A stretch of DNA of 33,390 nt from Cellulosilyticum sp. (GCA_017941635.1 JAGAVZ010000273.1:1-33390); one strand, 5' to 3'; positions 8,772 through 16,988 are shown, counted from the stretch's first letter. Notes: a model not told the origin generated them from the sequence alone. Numbers and translations: made by a program.

Positions 8772-8828
8772 ATGTTAGGACTTCTTATTTGGGTAGCGCC
8801 ATGGATAGTAATAACCTTAGTAATTTAG
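8772..8828 (+). CDS. Candidate 18-residue hydrophobic peptide between leuD and leuB
   Basis: A mini-ORF of 18 codons, MLGLLIWVAPWIVITLVI, too short for routine gene finding. The ATG follows the purine run GTGGGGG with about six bases between, as good a site as its neighbours have. The peptide has no charged residue, two Trp and one Pro, and is long enough to enter or just span a membrane. It lies 44 bases after leuD and 45 before leuB on the operon strand. It could be a small membrane protein or a translation-dependent control element. It is too short for the sequence alone to prove translation. Confidence 0.4.
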   Translation: MLGLLIWVAPWIVITLVI

Positions 8829-8873
8829 CCTATAAGCAGTTAAGTAAATAGAGAATAGAAGGAGCGTTGTTTT

Positions 8874-9956
8874 ATGGGATATAACATAGTAACTCTTCCT
8901 GGGGATGGTATCGGTCCAGATATCGTTAAGGAAGCAGTCAAAGTTTTAGATAGAGTAGCTGAAGTTTATGGACACACCTTTACATATGATGAACAATTAA
9001 TAGGTGGCGCTGGTATTGATGGTGCAGGTAGTTCACTGCCACAACAAACTGTAGATGCAGCCCTTGTAGCAGATGCAGTGCTTCTTGGAGCAGTAGGTGG
9101 TCCTAAGTGGGATAACATGCCAAATGGAGATCGACCAGAAAAAGGCATTTTAGGCATTAGAAGTGCTCTTGGTTTATTTGCAAATCTTCGTCCAGCAATT
9201 TTATATCCACAGCTTAAATTTGCAACACCACTTAAAGAAGAAATTGTTGGGGATGGCATTGATATTTTAATCGTTAGAGAATTAGTAAGTGGTATTTACT
9301 TTGGAAAAAGAGATAAGGTTGTAAATGAAGCAAATCCAAGTGAAACCTATGCAACAGATGAAGAAAAATATACAGTGGGTGAAATTGAACGTATCTTAAA
9401 AGTTGGTTTCGATGCAGCAATGAAACGTAACAAAAAAGTATGTGTGGTAGATAAAGCTAATGTACTTGAAACATCAAGACTTTGGAGAGAGGTACTTAAA
9501 CGTGTGGCAGTAGACTATCCAGAAGTAGAATATTCTTCTATGTATGTTGATAATGCAGCAATGCAACTGGTAGTGAATCCAAGACAATTTGATGTTATTA
9601 TTACATCTAACTTATTTGGAGATATCTTATCCGACGAAGCAAGTATTATTACAGGTTCAATAGGTATGCTTGCATCAGCATCACTTAGAGATGATTCACT
9701 TGGTCTTTATGAACCAAGTCATGGTAGTGCACCAGATATTGCAGGCCAAAATAAAGCAAATCCACTTGCAACCATTCTTTCAGCAGCTATGATGCTTCGT
9801 TATTCTTTAAACCTTGAAAAAGAAGCATGTGCTATTGAAGCAGCAGTAAATAGCGTACTAGATGCAGGATATCGTACAGGTGATATTATGAGCGAAGGTA
9901 TGAAAGTGGTTGGCACAGTAGAAATGGGAGATTTAGTGGCAGCAGCGATTAAGTAG
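8874..9956 (+). CDS. leuB: 3-Isopropylmalate dehydrogenase
   Basis: NAD-dependent oxidative decarboxylation of 3-isopropylmalate to 2-oxoisocaproate. 360 residues, normal length. It starts with [19 protein letters not shown]. The substrate-binding region contains [13 protein letters not shown], the catalytic Lys region [15 protein letters not shown], and the metal-binding Asp region [39 protein letters not shown] forms the NAD-binding part and fits NAD use. A ribosome-binding site AAGGAGCG lies eight bases upstream. Confidence 0.97.
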   Translation: MGYNIVTLPGDGIGPDIVKEAVKVLDRVAEVYGHTFTYDEQLIGGAGIDGAGSSLPQQTVDAALVADAVLLGAVGGPKWDNMPNGDRPEKGILGIRSALGLFANLRPAILYPQLKFATPLKEEIVGDGIDILIVRELVSGIYFGKRDKVVNEANPSETYATDEEKYTVGEIERILKVGFDAAMKRNKKVCVVDKANVLETSRLWREVLKRVAVDYPEVEYSSMYVDNAAMQLVVNPRQFDVIITSNLFGDILSDEASIITGSIGMLASASLRDDSLGLYEPSHGSAPDIAGQNKANPLATILSAAMMLRYSLNLEKEACAIEAAVNSVLDAGYRTGDIMSEGMKVVGTVEMGDLVAAAIK

Positions 9957-10086
9957 TAGAAGGCATTAAATGAGTATTTAAGTGGTAATGGCTATTGTGA
10001 AGTGTTATGAGTAAATAGAACTACATCGGAAAATGGATATCAAATAATAAATTTGACAGAATGTAAAACGAAAAGAGGGAAAAATC

Positions 10087-11748
10087 ATGAATAGTGATCG
10101 TGTAAAAGTTGGAGCAGGGAGAACACCTCATCGTTCTTTATTTAAAGCAATGGGGTATATTGATGAAGAAATTGAAAAACCATTAGTAGCAGTAGTCTCT
10201 GCAAAAAGTGAGATTGTACCAGGACATTCTCATTTAGATAAAATTACAGAAGCTGTTAAAACAGGTATTCGTATTGCAGGGGGAACACCAATTGAAATTC
10301 CAGCGATTGGGGTATGTGATGGGATTGCCATGGGGCATAAGGGAATGAAATATTCTTTAGTTACAAGAGAACTCATTGCAGACTCTATTGAATGTATGGC
10401 AACAGCTCATGCCTTTGATGCCATGGTGCTTGTACCAAACTGTGATAAAATTGTACCAGGTATGGTGATGGGGGCAGCACGTATGAACCTTCCAACTGTG
10501 CTTGTAAGTGGTGGGCCAATGCTTGCTGGTAATGTCAATGGTAGAAAGTCTAACCTTTCTGTAACTTTTGAAGCGGTTGGTGCTTTCAATGCAGGCAAAA
10601 TTACAGCAGATGAATTAAAAGAATTTGAAGATCATGCATGTCCAGGATGTGGTTCATGTTCAGGTATGTACACAGCCAATAGTATGAATTGTATGTGCGA
10701 AGTATTAGGAATTGCTCTACCAGGTAATGGTGCAACACCAGCTGTATATGCAGACCGTATTCGCCTTGCAAAATATGCAGGTATGGCAGTTATGAATATG
10801 TTAGAAAAGGATATCAAAATCTGCGATATCTTAAATGAAAAAGCTTTCCATAATGCTTTAACAGTGGATATGGCACTTGGATGCAGTACAAATACCATGC
10901 TTCACCTTCCAGCGCTTGCACATGAAGCAGGTGTACACATCAATTTAGATATGGCAAATGAAATTTCAGATAGTACACCAAATCTTTGTCACTTAGCACC
11001 AGCAGGTCCTACACATATGGAAGACCTTCACTTTGCAGGTGGTGTAGCAGCAGTTATGAAAGAATTAACAAAGAAAAATCTACTAGATACTTCTCTTATG
11101 ACTGTAACAGGCAAAACAATTGAAGAAAACTTAGAAAAAGTTGTGAATAAAAATCCAGAAATTATTCGTCCAATCGAAAATCCATATTCTGTAACAGGTG
11201 GTATTGCAGTACTTAAAGGAAACCTTGCGGTAGATGGATGCGTGGTTAAACGTTCAGCGGTAGCACCAGAAATGATTGCCAATACTGGAACAGCAAAAGT
11301 ATTTGATTGTGAGGAAGATGCAACAGCAGCTATTTTAGGTGGTAAAATCCAAAAAGGTGATATTGTAGTCATTCGTTATGAAGGACCAAAAGGTGGCCCT
11401 GGTATGAGAGAAATGCTTGAACCAACTTCATGTATTGCTGGTATGGGTCTTGATAAAGATGTTGCACTCATCACAGATGGACGTTTCTCTGGCGCAACAA
11501 GAGGAGCATCTATCGGACATATTTCTCCAGAAGCAGCTGATGGAGGACTCATTGCTTTTGTAGAGGATGGGGATTCTATTTCCATTGATATGAACGCATG
11601 TACCATTACATTAAATGTAGATGAAGAAACCATTGCAAAGAGAAAAGCAGCTTGGGTGAAACCAGAGCCAAAAGTAAAAACAGGTTATTTAGCACGTTAT
11701 GCAAAACAAGTGACTTCAGCGAATACTGGTGCAATCTTTAAAGCATAG
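10087..11748 (+). CDS. ilvD: Dihydroxy-acid dehydratase
   Basis: Fe-S enzyme that dehydrates 2,3-dihydroxyisovalerate and 2,3-dihydroxy-3-methylvalerate to the keto acids that feed LeuA and IlvE. 553 residues, normal length for the IlvD/Edd family. Cluster Cys are in [10 protein letters not shown] (C119) and [18 protein letters not shown] (C185, C188, C191). PCLGNGATP-like PGNGATPA and the C-terminal [20 protein letters not shown] are family signatures. An AAGAGGGA site is six bases upstream. The 130-base gap after leuB is the widest in the second half of the operon but shows no convincing promoter. ilvB2 follows after only 12 bases. A sugar-acid dehydratase is the main alternative, and the context argues against it. 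Confidence 0.95.
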   Translation: MNSDRVKVGAGRTPHRSLFKAMGYIDEEIEKPLVAVVSAKSEIVPGHSHLDKITEAVKTGIRIAGGTPIEIPAIGVCDGIAMGHKGMKYSLVTRELIADSIECMATAHAFDAMVLVPNCDKIVPGMVMGAARMNLPTVLVSGGPMLAGNVNGRKSNLSVTFEAVGAFNAGKITADELKEFEDHACPGCGSCSGMYTANSMNCMCEVLGIALPGNGATPAVYADRIRLAKYAGMAVMNMLEKDIKICDILNEKAFHNALTVDMALGCSTNTMLHLPALAHEAGVHINLDMANEISDSTPNLCHLAPAGPTHMEDLHFAGGVAAVMKELTKKNLLDTSLMTVTGKTIEENLEKVVNKNPEIIRPIENPYSVTGGIAVLKGNLAVDGCVVKRSAVAPEMIANTGTAKVFDCEEDATAAILGGKIQKGDIVVIRYEGPKGGPGMREMLEPTSCIAGMGLDKDVALITDGRFSGATRGASIGHISPEAADGGLIAFVEDGDSISIDMNACTITLNVDEETIAKRKAAWVKPEPKVKTGYLARYAKQVTSANTGAIFKA

Positions 11749-11760
11749 GGGGAGAGATAC

Positions 11761-13425
11761 ATGAAAATAACAGGTTCTCAAATCATTATTGAGTGTTTAG
11801 TGGAACAAGGTGTAGATACTGTATTTGGATATCCGGGAGGGCAAGCACTTAATATTTATGATGCCCTTTATAAAAATAGTGACCGTATTAATCATATTTT
11901 AACAGCTCATGAGCAAGGTGCTTCTCATGCAGCAGATGGCTATGCAAGAGCAACAGGTAAAGTAGGGGTATGTATTGCCACATCTGGTCCAGGGGCAACC
12001 AACCTTGTAACAGGTATTGCTACAGCTTATATGGATTCAGTACCTATGGTAGCCATTACAGGTCAAGTACCAAATCCACTTATTGGTAAAGATAGTTTCC
12101 AAGAAGTAGATATTACAGGGATTACTATGTGTATCACCAAACATAACTATATTGTAAAAGATGTAAAAGACTTAGCTAAAACCCTTAGAGAAGCTTTTTA
12201 TATTGCACAAAGTGGTAGACCAGGTCCAGTACTGGTGGATATTCCGAAAGATGTGACTGCAGCCCTATGGGATTATGAATATGAAATGCCAAAAATGATT
12301 ACACCACAAGTGGATACAATCTGTGATAAAGAATTACAATATGTAGCAGAGCTTATGCGAGATGCGAAAAAACCAATGATTTATGCAGGTGGTGGTGTGA
12401 TTATCAGTGGGGCGCACAGAGAAGTTCGCCAATTAGCTGAAAAATTAGATGCACCAGTTGCTACTTCATTAATGGGACTTGGATCTTTCCCAGAAACGCA
12501 TCCACTTTCTACAGGGCTTGTGGGAATGCATGGTAGCAAAGCCTCTAACTTTGGTTTCACAGAATGTGATGTACTCATCGCACTAGGTGCAAGATTTAGT
12601 GATCGTGTCATCAGCAAAGTAAGCGAATTTGCACCGAATGCAACGATTATTCATATTGATGTAGACCCAGCTGAAATTGGAAAAAATGTAACAGTAGGTG
12701 CAAGTGTAGTGGGAGATGTAAGAGCCATTTTAAATAAACTTTTACCACTTATTCCAAAAGAAGAACACCCAGAGTGGCGTAGCAAAGTACAAGGTTGGAA
12801 AGATGATTTTACATATGATTACCAAGCTGGAGAGCATTTGAGCCCACAATATATTATGAGAAATGTTTATGAGCAAACAGAAGGAAAAGCGATTATCACC
12901 ACAGAAGTTGGTCAACATCAAATGTGGGCAGCGCAATTCTTTGACTATACTAAACCTCGCACTTACATTAGTTCAGGTGGCCTTGGTACTATGGGCTATG
13001 GTACAGGGGCAAGTATTGGAGCACAAATTGCTGAGCCAGAAAAACAAGTAGTGCACATTGCAGGAGATGGTTCTTTCCGTATGAACTGTAATGAACTTTC
13101 TACCATTGCACACTATGATGTACCTGTGATTATTGTAGTCATGAACAATACCACATTAGGTATGGTGCGTCAATGGCAAACTGCTTTCTATGAAAAACGT
13201 TATTCACAAACCACATTAGATAGAGGACCAGACTTTAAACTCCTAGCAGAAGCTTATGGTATTAAAGGATATGATATTCATAGCCAAGATGAATTTAATG
13301 ATGCCTTAGCAGATGCACTTAATCGTAAAAAACCAGCTGTATTAAACTGTTTCATTGGTATGGACGAAAAAGTATTACCAATGGTAGCTCCAGGCGCTGC
13401 TATTAATGATATGATTTTTGAATAG
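11761..13425 (+). CDS. ilvB: Acetolactate synthase large subunit, second copy
   Basis: A second acetolactate synthase catalytic subunit closing the operon. 554 residues with the standard biosynthetic sequence: GYPGGQALNIYDAL, catalytic Glu E51 in HEQGASHAADGYARATGK, SGPGATNLVTGIATAYMDS, and the ThDP site GDG (435-437) to NN (462-463). It keeps MVRQWQ with Trp472, the Trp conserved in anabolic enzymes and contacted by herbicides. It has no adjacent small-subunit gene. It is clearly paralogous to the copy at 2816 but not a recent duplicate, since many active-site-flanking residues differ. It may share IlvN or act as an isozyme; sequence alone does not decide. Confidence 0.94.
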   Translation: MKITGSQIIIECLVEQGVDTVFGYPGGQALNIYDALYKNSDRINHILTAHEQGASHAADGYARATGKVGVCIATSGPGATNLVTGIATAYMDSVPMVAITGQVPNPLIGKDSFQEVDITGITMCITKHNYIVKDVKDLAKTLREAFYIAQSGRPGPVLVDIPKDVTAALWDYEYEMPKMITPQVDTICDKELQYVAELMRDAKKPMIYAGGGVIISGAHREVRQLAEKLDAPVATSLMGLGSFPETHPLSTGLVGMHGSKASNFGFTECDVLIALGARFSDRVISKVSEFAPNATIIHIDVDPAEIGKNVTVGASVVGDVRAILNKLLPLIPKEEHPEWRSKVQGWKDDFTYDYQAGEHLSPQYIMRNVYEQTEGKAIITTEVGQHQMWAAQFFDYTKPRTYISSGGLGTMGYGTGASIGAQIAEPEKQVVHIAGDGSFRMNCNELSTIAHYDVPVIIVVMNNTTLGMVRQWQTAFYEKRYSQTTLDRGPDFKLLAEAYGIKGYDIHSQDEFNDALADALNRKKPAVLNCFIGMDEKVLPMVAPGAAINDMIFE

Positions 13426-13443
13426 AATAAGAGATAAAAAGAT

Positions 13444-13490
13444 AAGGGAATGTTACAAATGTCTATTATGGGCTATGCAACATTCCTTTA
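13444..13490 (+). terminator. Probable terminator of the ilv-leu operon
   Basis: An 11-bp stem, AAGGGAATGTT (13444-13454) with AACATTCCTTT (13479-13489), with a 24-base loop and only a short, broken T run after it. It lies 18 bases after the second ilvB. Termination may be partial. Confidence 0.5.
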
Positions 13491-13709
13491 TTTGGTCTAG
13501 GAGATCACAGGAGTGTGAGTCTGAATAAAAGAAGTTAATCAATAGGATTAATCATATTGATTTGCTAGCGTTTTGAATTAAGAAGGTTTATGGAAAGCAA
13601 ATTGGATTATATAATGTATAAGCCTATAAATAAAGTATAAGTAAGAGTGTATAAAGGATGGAGAGAATGGATATAATAGTTAAAAATAATTATTAGTCAT
13701 TAATAACTG
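13491..13709. other. Non-coding spacer between the ilv-leu operon and the [2Fe-2S] gene
   Basis: No convincing gene. It holds a 7-bp inverted repeat, AATCAAT (13537-13543) with ATTGATT (13556-13562), and only very short open frames. Transcription of the next gene appears to start from the promoter at 13710. Confidence 0.5.
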
Positions 13710-13738
13710 TTTAACATAATTGTAAATTATGGTACAAT
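13710..13738 (+). promoter_or_regulatory. Candidate promoter of the tandem [2Fe-2S] gene
   Basis: -10 TACAAT (13733-13738), a 17-bp spacer and a weak -35 TTTAAC (13710-13715). It is about 100 bases ahead of the start codon. Confidence 0.45.
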
Positions 13739-13840
13739 AAGATTAGTAATACATATTGAGGGTAGAGGATTCTACTCAATCAATATAGTATGATCTAAAA
13801 ATATTAGAAATAGACTAGAAAAGCATAGGAGAAGGACAGC

Positions 13841-14161
13841 ATGGCAGGCAATAAAATGATTTGTATGTGTAAACAAGTAGACTATATTACAATTAGAAAA
13901 GCGATGGTTGAGGGTGCACGTACTGTAGAAGAAATCAAAGAAATGACAGGCGCAGGTACAGGATGTGGGCGTTGTATCGGTGAAATCGAAGCAATTTTAG
14001 CATCTGTATGTGGATGCAAACAAACATCATTAGCTGATGTTGTAGAGGCAGTAAAAAATGGTGCGGATACAGTAGAAAAAGTTGGAGAAGTGACAGGAGC
14101 AGGTACTGCTTGTGGACGTTGCAAAGGACTTATTCAAAATGTAATTGATCAAAAAAGATAA
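13841..14161 (+). CDS. Tandem Bfd-type [2Fe-2S] protein
   Basis: 106 residues made of two copies of the bacterioferritin-associated ferredoxin (BFD-like, Fer2_BFD) domain. Each copy has CxC, 31 residues, then CxxC: C8/C10/C42/C45 and C57/C59/C91/C94, a repeat period of 49 residues. The spacing equals that of single-domain Bfd. Each half also repeats T-V-E-(E/K), T-G-A-G-T and CGRC. Such domains carry a [2Fe-2S] cluster and pass electrons, in Bfd for iron release from bacterioferritin. The partner here is unknown, since no bacterioferritin or reductase is adjacent. An AGGAGAAGGA site precedes the ATG, and the gene has its own promoter and terminator. Confidence 0.88.
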   Translation: MAGNKMICMCKQVDYITIRKAMVEGARTVEEIKEMTGAGTGCGRCIGEIEAILASVCGCKQTSLADVVEAVKNGADTVEKVGEVTGAGTACGRCKGLIQNVIDQKR

Positions 14162-14173
14162 TATTATATAAAG

Positions 14174-14216
14174 TACACCTTAGGATATCAAATAGATATC
14201 TTAAGGTGTCTTTTTT
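14174..14216 (+). terminator. Terminator of the tandem [2Fe-2S] gene
   Basis: A 15-bp stem, ACACCTTAGGATATC with GATATCTTAAGGTGT (one G-U), 5-base loop and six T. Very strong. Confidence 0.93.
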
Positions 14217-14340
14217 ATGGAACAAAAAAGAAGTGTTATTATTTAGATAACCAAAATGGAATAAAAGTTAATGGAAATGGTAATGATTAGTAATAAGTAT
14301 TATAGAAATCTAGTTAAATTTCAAACAAGGAGAGAGTCAA

Positions 14341-14844
14341 TTGAAGAAAATATTTGTTATGCTCATTTTGTCTACGGCTTTAGTAGGTTGTAGTAATGGA
14401 AATACCAATCAAGGAACAACCATCAATCAGGGGACTGAACCTGTAGAAGAGATAGACATTATAGAAGAGGAAACAGTCATGAGTGAAGAGGGGGTTTTAG
14501 GCGGCAAGTATAAAGTTAAATTTGGAACAGCTGAGAAGGTTACAAGTGAGTATGTGGAGGGTGATTTACTACTTGTCAATTACACTTTTACAAATAACTC
14601 AGAAGAGACAGTTGCAGCAGATATGGTACTTATGATTGATGCATATCAGGATGGCATAGAGATTGATCAAGTATTTGATGTGACCCTTACTGGTGATAAT
14701 GCAAACAAAAATATTAAACCAGGCAATAGTTTAGAATGTAAAGCTTTATTCATACTCTCCTCTACAAGTGATGTAGAAGTTGATGCAACAGAATTTTTAG
14801 GTATGGATGGCAGTATGGTTACAAAAATCTATACACTTCAATAA
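14341..14844 (+). CDS. DUF5067-like lipoprotein
   Basis: A secreted, lipid-anchored protein of unknown function, 167 residues. It begins at a TTG placed six bases after AAGGAGAG. The signal peptide MKKIFVMLILSTALVGCSNG ends in the lipobox LVGC, so Cys17 should be lipidated. An acidic, low-complexity linker follows. The C-terminal half is a beta-sandwich-like domain with (L)LVNYTFTNNSEETVAADMV, IDAYQDGIEID and an Asn-rich turn before IKPGNSLECKALFIL, resembling DUF5067 as I recall it. It stands alone between two terminators, so the neighbours give no hint of its job. Confidence 0.78.
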   Translation: MKKIFVMLILSTALVGCSNGNTNQGTTINQGTEPVEEIDIIEEETVMSEEGVLGGKYKVKFGTAEKVTSEYVEGDLLLVNYTFTNNSEETVAADMVLMIDAYQDGIEIDQVFDVTLTGDNANKNIKPGNSLECKALFILSSTSDVEVDATEFLGMDGSMVTKIYTLQ

Positions 14845-14861
14845 TAAATATTGAATAGATA

Positions 14862-14894
14862 AAAGGTTGGTCAAAATGAGACTGGCCTTTTTTT
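14862..14894 (+). terminator. Terminator of the lipoprotein gene
   Basis: An 11-bp stem, AAAGGTTGGTC with GACTGGCCTTT (three G-U pairs), 7-base loop, then T run. Confidence 0.85.
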
Positions 14895-14987
14895 ACAAAT
14901 AAAATTCATAAACTGGGATAAGTAGTAAGGAAAATGCATAAACTTAAATATTAAGTTAAAAGATTAACGGGCGAGGGAGGTTGGGAC

Positions 14988-16049
14988 ATGAAACATGCAT
15001 TTTCTTATTTTTATGGGGCACTATTAGGTGGAGCAATTGGAGATGCGCTAGGTGCTCCTATTGAATTTATGAGATTTGAACAGGTTATGGGAATTTTGGG
15101 TACGGCAGGAATTACAGACTATATTATTCCTCCAGGGCACAAACATGCACTCGTTACAGATGATACACAATTGATGATGTTTACAGCAGAGGGGCTTATA
15201 CGTAGTGCAACTAGGGCGCATCGAAAACAAAAAGAAAGAACATTAGAAGGTATATCTATAGCTGTTTTTAGAGCCTATTTGAGATGGCTGTATACACAGG
15301 GGCTTCAAACGGCAAGGTGGAGTACAAAAGATTATGATGGATGGCTAGTTAAAGTATCGCGTATGCATGCTTATAGAGAACCAGGTGTAACTTGCCTAAC
15401 CTCATTAGGAAAGGGTGTGATGGGAACAGTAGAAAAACCATTAAATGATAGCTTGGGTTGTGGATGTGTAATGAGAGTAGTGCCAGTGGGACTAGTAGAA
15501 GAGAAAGAAAGAGTTTTTGAAGTGGGTAAGCGATTAGCTGCCATTACACATGGACATCCAACAGCGTATCTCTCAGCAGGAACATTAGCATATATTATTA
15601 AAGAAATAATAGAAGACAAAAGTATCGCAGAGGCAGTAAGTGCATCTAGAGAACGGTTAAGTAGAGAAAAAGATTGTGAAAAAGTTCTAGAGAAAATAGA
15701 TTTAGCCGTTCAGTTAGCAAAAGAAGGGGAGCATTCACGAGATAAGATTGAACAGATTGGAAAAGGCTTTGTGGCTCATGAAGTGTTAGCCATGGCAATT
15801 TATGCTGCATTATGTTATCCAGAGGACTATTTAAGAGCTGTACTCTTAGGTGTAAACCATAGTGGCGATAGTGATAGCGTAGGCGGTATTACAGGTTGTA
15901 TATTAGGGTGTTATTTAGGTGTTCAAAAAATACCTGTGGAACTCACAACAAAAATAGAACTACACAATGAAATTAAAGAATTAGCTACAGACCTATTAAC
16001 CTTCTACAAAGATGGAGAAGAATGGCTAAAAAAATATCCAGCTTGGTAG
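14988..16049 (+). CDS. ADP-ribosylglycohydrolase family protein (DraG-like)
   Basis: Expected to hydrolyse an ADP-ribose linkage using two Mg ions; the substrate is unknown. 353 residues. The family's metal-binding blocks are visible: GALLGGAIGDALGAPIEF (residues 10-27), TDDTQ (57-61), and SGDSDSVGGITGCILG with D294 and D296. The all-helical fold is consistent with the sequence. GAGGGAGG lies seven bases before the ATG. It is monocistronic, with no ADP-ribosyltransferase, nitrogenase or macrodomain gene nearby, so nitrogenase control like that of DraG is not suggested. A stand-alone role in nucleotide or protein ADP-ribose turnover is an inference. Confidence 0.9.
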   Translation: MKHAFSYFYGALLGGAIGDALGAPIEFMRFEQVMGILGTAGITDYIIPPGHKHALVTDDTQLMMFTAEGLIRSATRAHRKQKERTLEGISIAVFRAYLRWLYTQGLQTARWSTKDYDGWLVKVSRMHAYREPGVTCLTSLGKGVMGTVEKPLNDSLGCGCVMRVVPVGLVEEKERVFEVGKRLAAITHGHPTAYLSAGTLAYIIKEIIEDKSIAEAVSASRERLSREKDCEKVLEKIDLAVQLAKEGEHSRDKIEQIGKGFVAHEVLAMAIYAALCYPEDYLRAVLLGVNHSGDSDSVGGITGCILGCYLGVQKIPVELTTKIELHNEIKELATDLLTFYKDGEEWLKKYPAW

Positions 16050-16108
16050 ATAAGCTTACTTGGTAGATGCGCTTAAAGACTTAGTAAGATATAGAAATAA
16101 TGACAAAA

Positions 16109-16183
16109 GGATGTACTATTTTAGATATGGAATAATTAATCTATAGAAGAAGAGTGTTCTATATTCTTGATATAAGTACATCC
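16109..16183 (+). other. Large nested hairpin downstream of the ADP-ribosylglycohydrolase gene
   Basis: Outer arms GGATGTACT (16109-16117) and AGTACATCC (16175-16183) pair perfectly. An inner hairpin TATAGAA (16142-16148) with TTCTATA (16157-16163) sits in its loop. The outer 3' arm runs into CTCTTTG, only a weak U-tract. It could be a terminator for the upstream gene or part of a structured RNA. Confidence 0.5.
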
Positions 16184-16358
16184 TCTTTGATTTAATGAAA
16201 TGATAAGAGGTTAGGAAGTCTTAAATATAAGGGGGATGTTATTTTAATATAAAGTTATTGAGCATAAAATAGATTTGCTAGATGAAATGAGGGTGACATC
16301 CAATAAATATTTGTGAGCAAATATGAAAGTCGTACATATTATATAGTAAATAAAGAAA

Positions 16359-16375
16359 TAGTCTAAGTTAGACTA
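16359..16375. promoter_or_regulatory. Perfect palindrome, operator-like
   Basis: TAGTCTAA, one central G, TTAGACTA: a flawless 8-1-8 inverted repeat in a gene-free region. With a one-base loop it is a better DNA-binding site than an RNA hairpin. The regulator is unknown. Confidence 0.45.
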
Positions 16376-16395
16376 CAAAAAAGAAATAAAAAAAT

Positions 16396-16466
16396 AGCAC
16401 ACACGGATTAAGTGGTGCATAAGATATACCATAAGAGGTTACAATGGTATAGTATCCCCTTTGGGG
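16396..16466 (+). other. Three consecutive small hairpins upstream of the candidate 6S RNA
   Basis: In order: AGCACAC with GTGGTGC (imperfect, 16396-16418); ATACCAT (16426-16432) with ATGGTAT (16444-16450); CCCC-TTT-GGGG (16456-16466). No open frame of note. This may be a separate small RNA or a 5' extension of the next RNA. Confidence 0.35.
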
Positions 16467-16488
16467 AATCCTTATTAATTCATTTAAA

Positions 16489-16624
16489 ATAGTGAGCTTG
16501 GGACTTATACTTTTCCAATGATACAAAAGATTGCCCTAGCGTACTTAAAACCGGTAAGGTACGTAGAAGTTACTTAATGGTAGTATATTTTATGAATATA
16601 TTATTATTAAGTCCCAGCTCATTT
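16489..16624 (+). ncRNA. ssrS: Candidate 6S RNA (RNA polymerase regulator)
   Basis: The ends form a long closing helix: AGTGAGCTTGGGACTTA (16491-16507) pairs with TAAGTCCCAGCTCATT (16608-16623) with one bulged T. Inside is an unpaired-looking 5' strand, a terminal stem CGTACTT (16540-16546) with AAGGTACG (16556-16563), and on the 3' strand a small hairpin TATATT/AATATA near 16585-16600. A closing stem, central bubble with a 3'-side hairpin, and terminal stem-loop is the 6S plan, in which the RNA mimics an open promoter and binds sigma-A RNA polymerase. Location supports it: from memory, a Bacillus subtilis 6S gene lies near the cymR-iscS-mnmA genes, and here iscR-iscS-mnmA follow. Sequence conservation could not be checked, and no clear promoter is seen. 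Confidence 0.5.
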
Positions 16625-16718
16625 ATCAATATATATACTCTAAAACTATTATTAGATATATGCTAAATCCTATGCAGCTATGCATATCTACACTATAGAA
16701 TGTTAAAAAAATGTAAAG

Positions 16719-16755
16719 ATTAAACCTCCAGCCTACTTAATGTTGGAGGTTTAAT
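16719..16755 (+). terminator. 12-bp perfect hairpin, terminator-like
   Basis: ATTAAACCTCCA (16719-16730) and TGGAGGTTTAAT (16744-16755) pair fully around a 13-base loop. The trailing T content is low (TTTAATTATG), so termination is uncertain. It lies between the candidate 6S RNA and the iscR promoter and may end transcription from upstream. Confidence 0.5.
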
Positions 16756-16912
16756 TATGAAAATGATATGGACACGCCTAATAGCTAAGCTAATGATTAA
16801 ATAGGAAGGAGTGAAATTGTTTGAATTGTTTTAAAAAAATAGATAATTTAAAAGTGATTCGACATAAGATTTATTAAGACAATTGTTAGTTTAGCTATAT
16901 TTGTAAGAGATA

Positions 16913-16941
16913 TTGACAAACCTAATTCCTAGTGATAAACT
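16913..16941 (+). promoter_or_regulatory. Promoter of the iscR operon
   Basis: -35 TTGACA (16913-16918), 17-bp spacer and -10 TAAACT (16936-16941). The first operator covers the -10, so repressor binding would block RNA polymerase. Confidence 0.7.
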
Positions 16942-16946
16942 AGGAA
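16926..16946. promoter_or_regulatory. Rrf2/IscR-type operator, site 1
   Basis: Perfect inverted repeat TTCCTAGT-N5-ACTAGGAA overlapping the -10 of the iscR promoter. The core TCCTA-N9-TAGGA recurs 27 bases downstream. Autoregulation by the adjacent IscR is the natural reading. Confidence 0.75.
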
Positions 16947-16952
16947 ATATAA

Positions 16953-16973
16953 ATCCTAGTAATTAAGTAGGAA
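16953..16973. promoter_or_regulatory. Rrf2/IscR-type operator, site 2
   Basis: ATCCTAGT-N5-AGTAGGAA: the same TCCTA-N9-TAGGA geometry as site 1, identical at most of the 21 positions. It ends just before the AGGAGG of iscR, at or after the transcription start. Confidence 0.7.
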
Positions 16974-16988
16974 TAGGAGGCGGAAGTG

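Noticed and set aside
8966-9259. 97-codon minus-strand frame inside leuB, and similar antisense frames in ilvD, ilvB and other genes
   Set aside because: They overlap well-supported genes, match no family, and lack ribosome-binding sites.
10053-10058. TTGACA upstream of ilvD as an internal promoter
   Set aside because: No -10 at 16-18 bases; the sequence there is the ilvD ribosome-binding site.
13590-13640. 16-codon frame after the ilv-leu operon (MESKLDYIMYKPINKV)
   Set aside because: Only a weak AGAAGG site, no family signal, and no promoter of its own; indistinguishable from chance.
16757-16804. 15-codon frame after the 12-bp hairpin (MKMIWTRLIAKLMIK)
   Set aside because: The TGGAGG ahead of it is the 3' arm of the hairpin and would be hidden; no promoter is evident.
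16821-16877. 18-codon TTG frame upstream of the iscR promoter
   Set aside because: Non-ATG start with poor spacing to AAGGAG and no supporting context.
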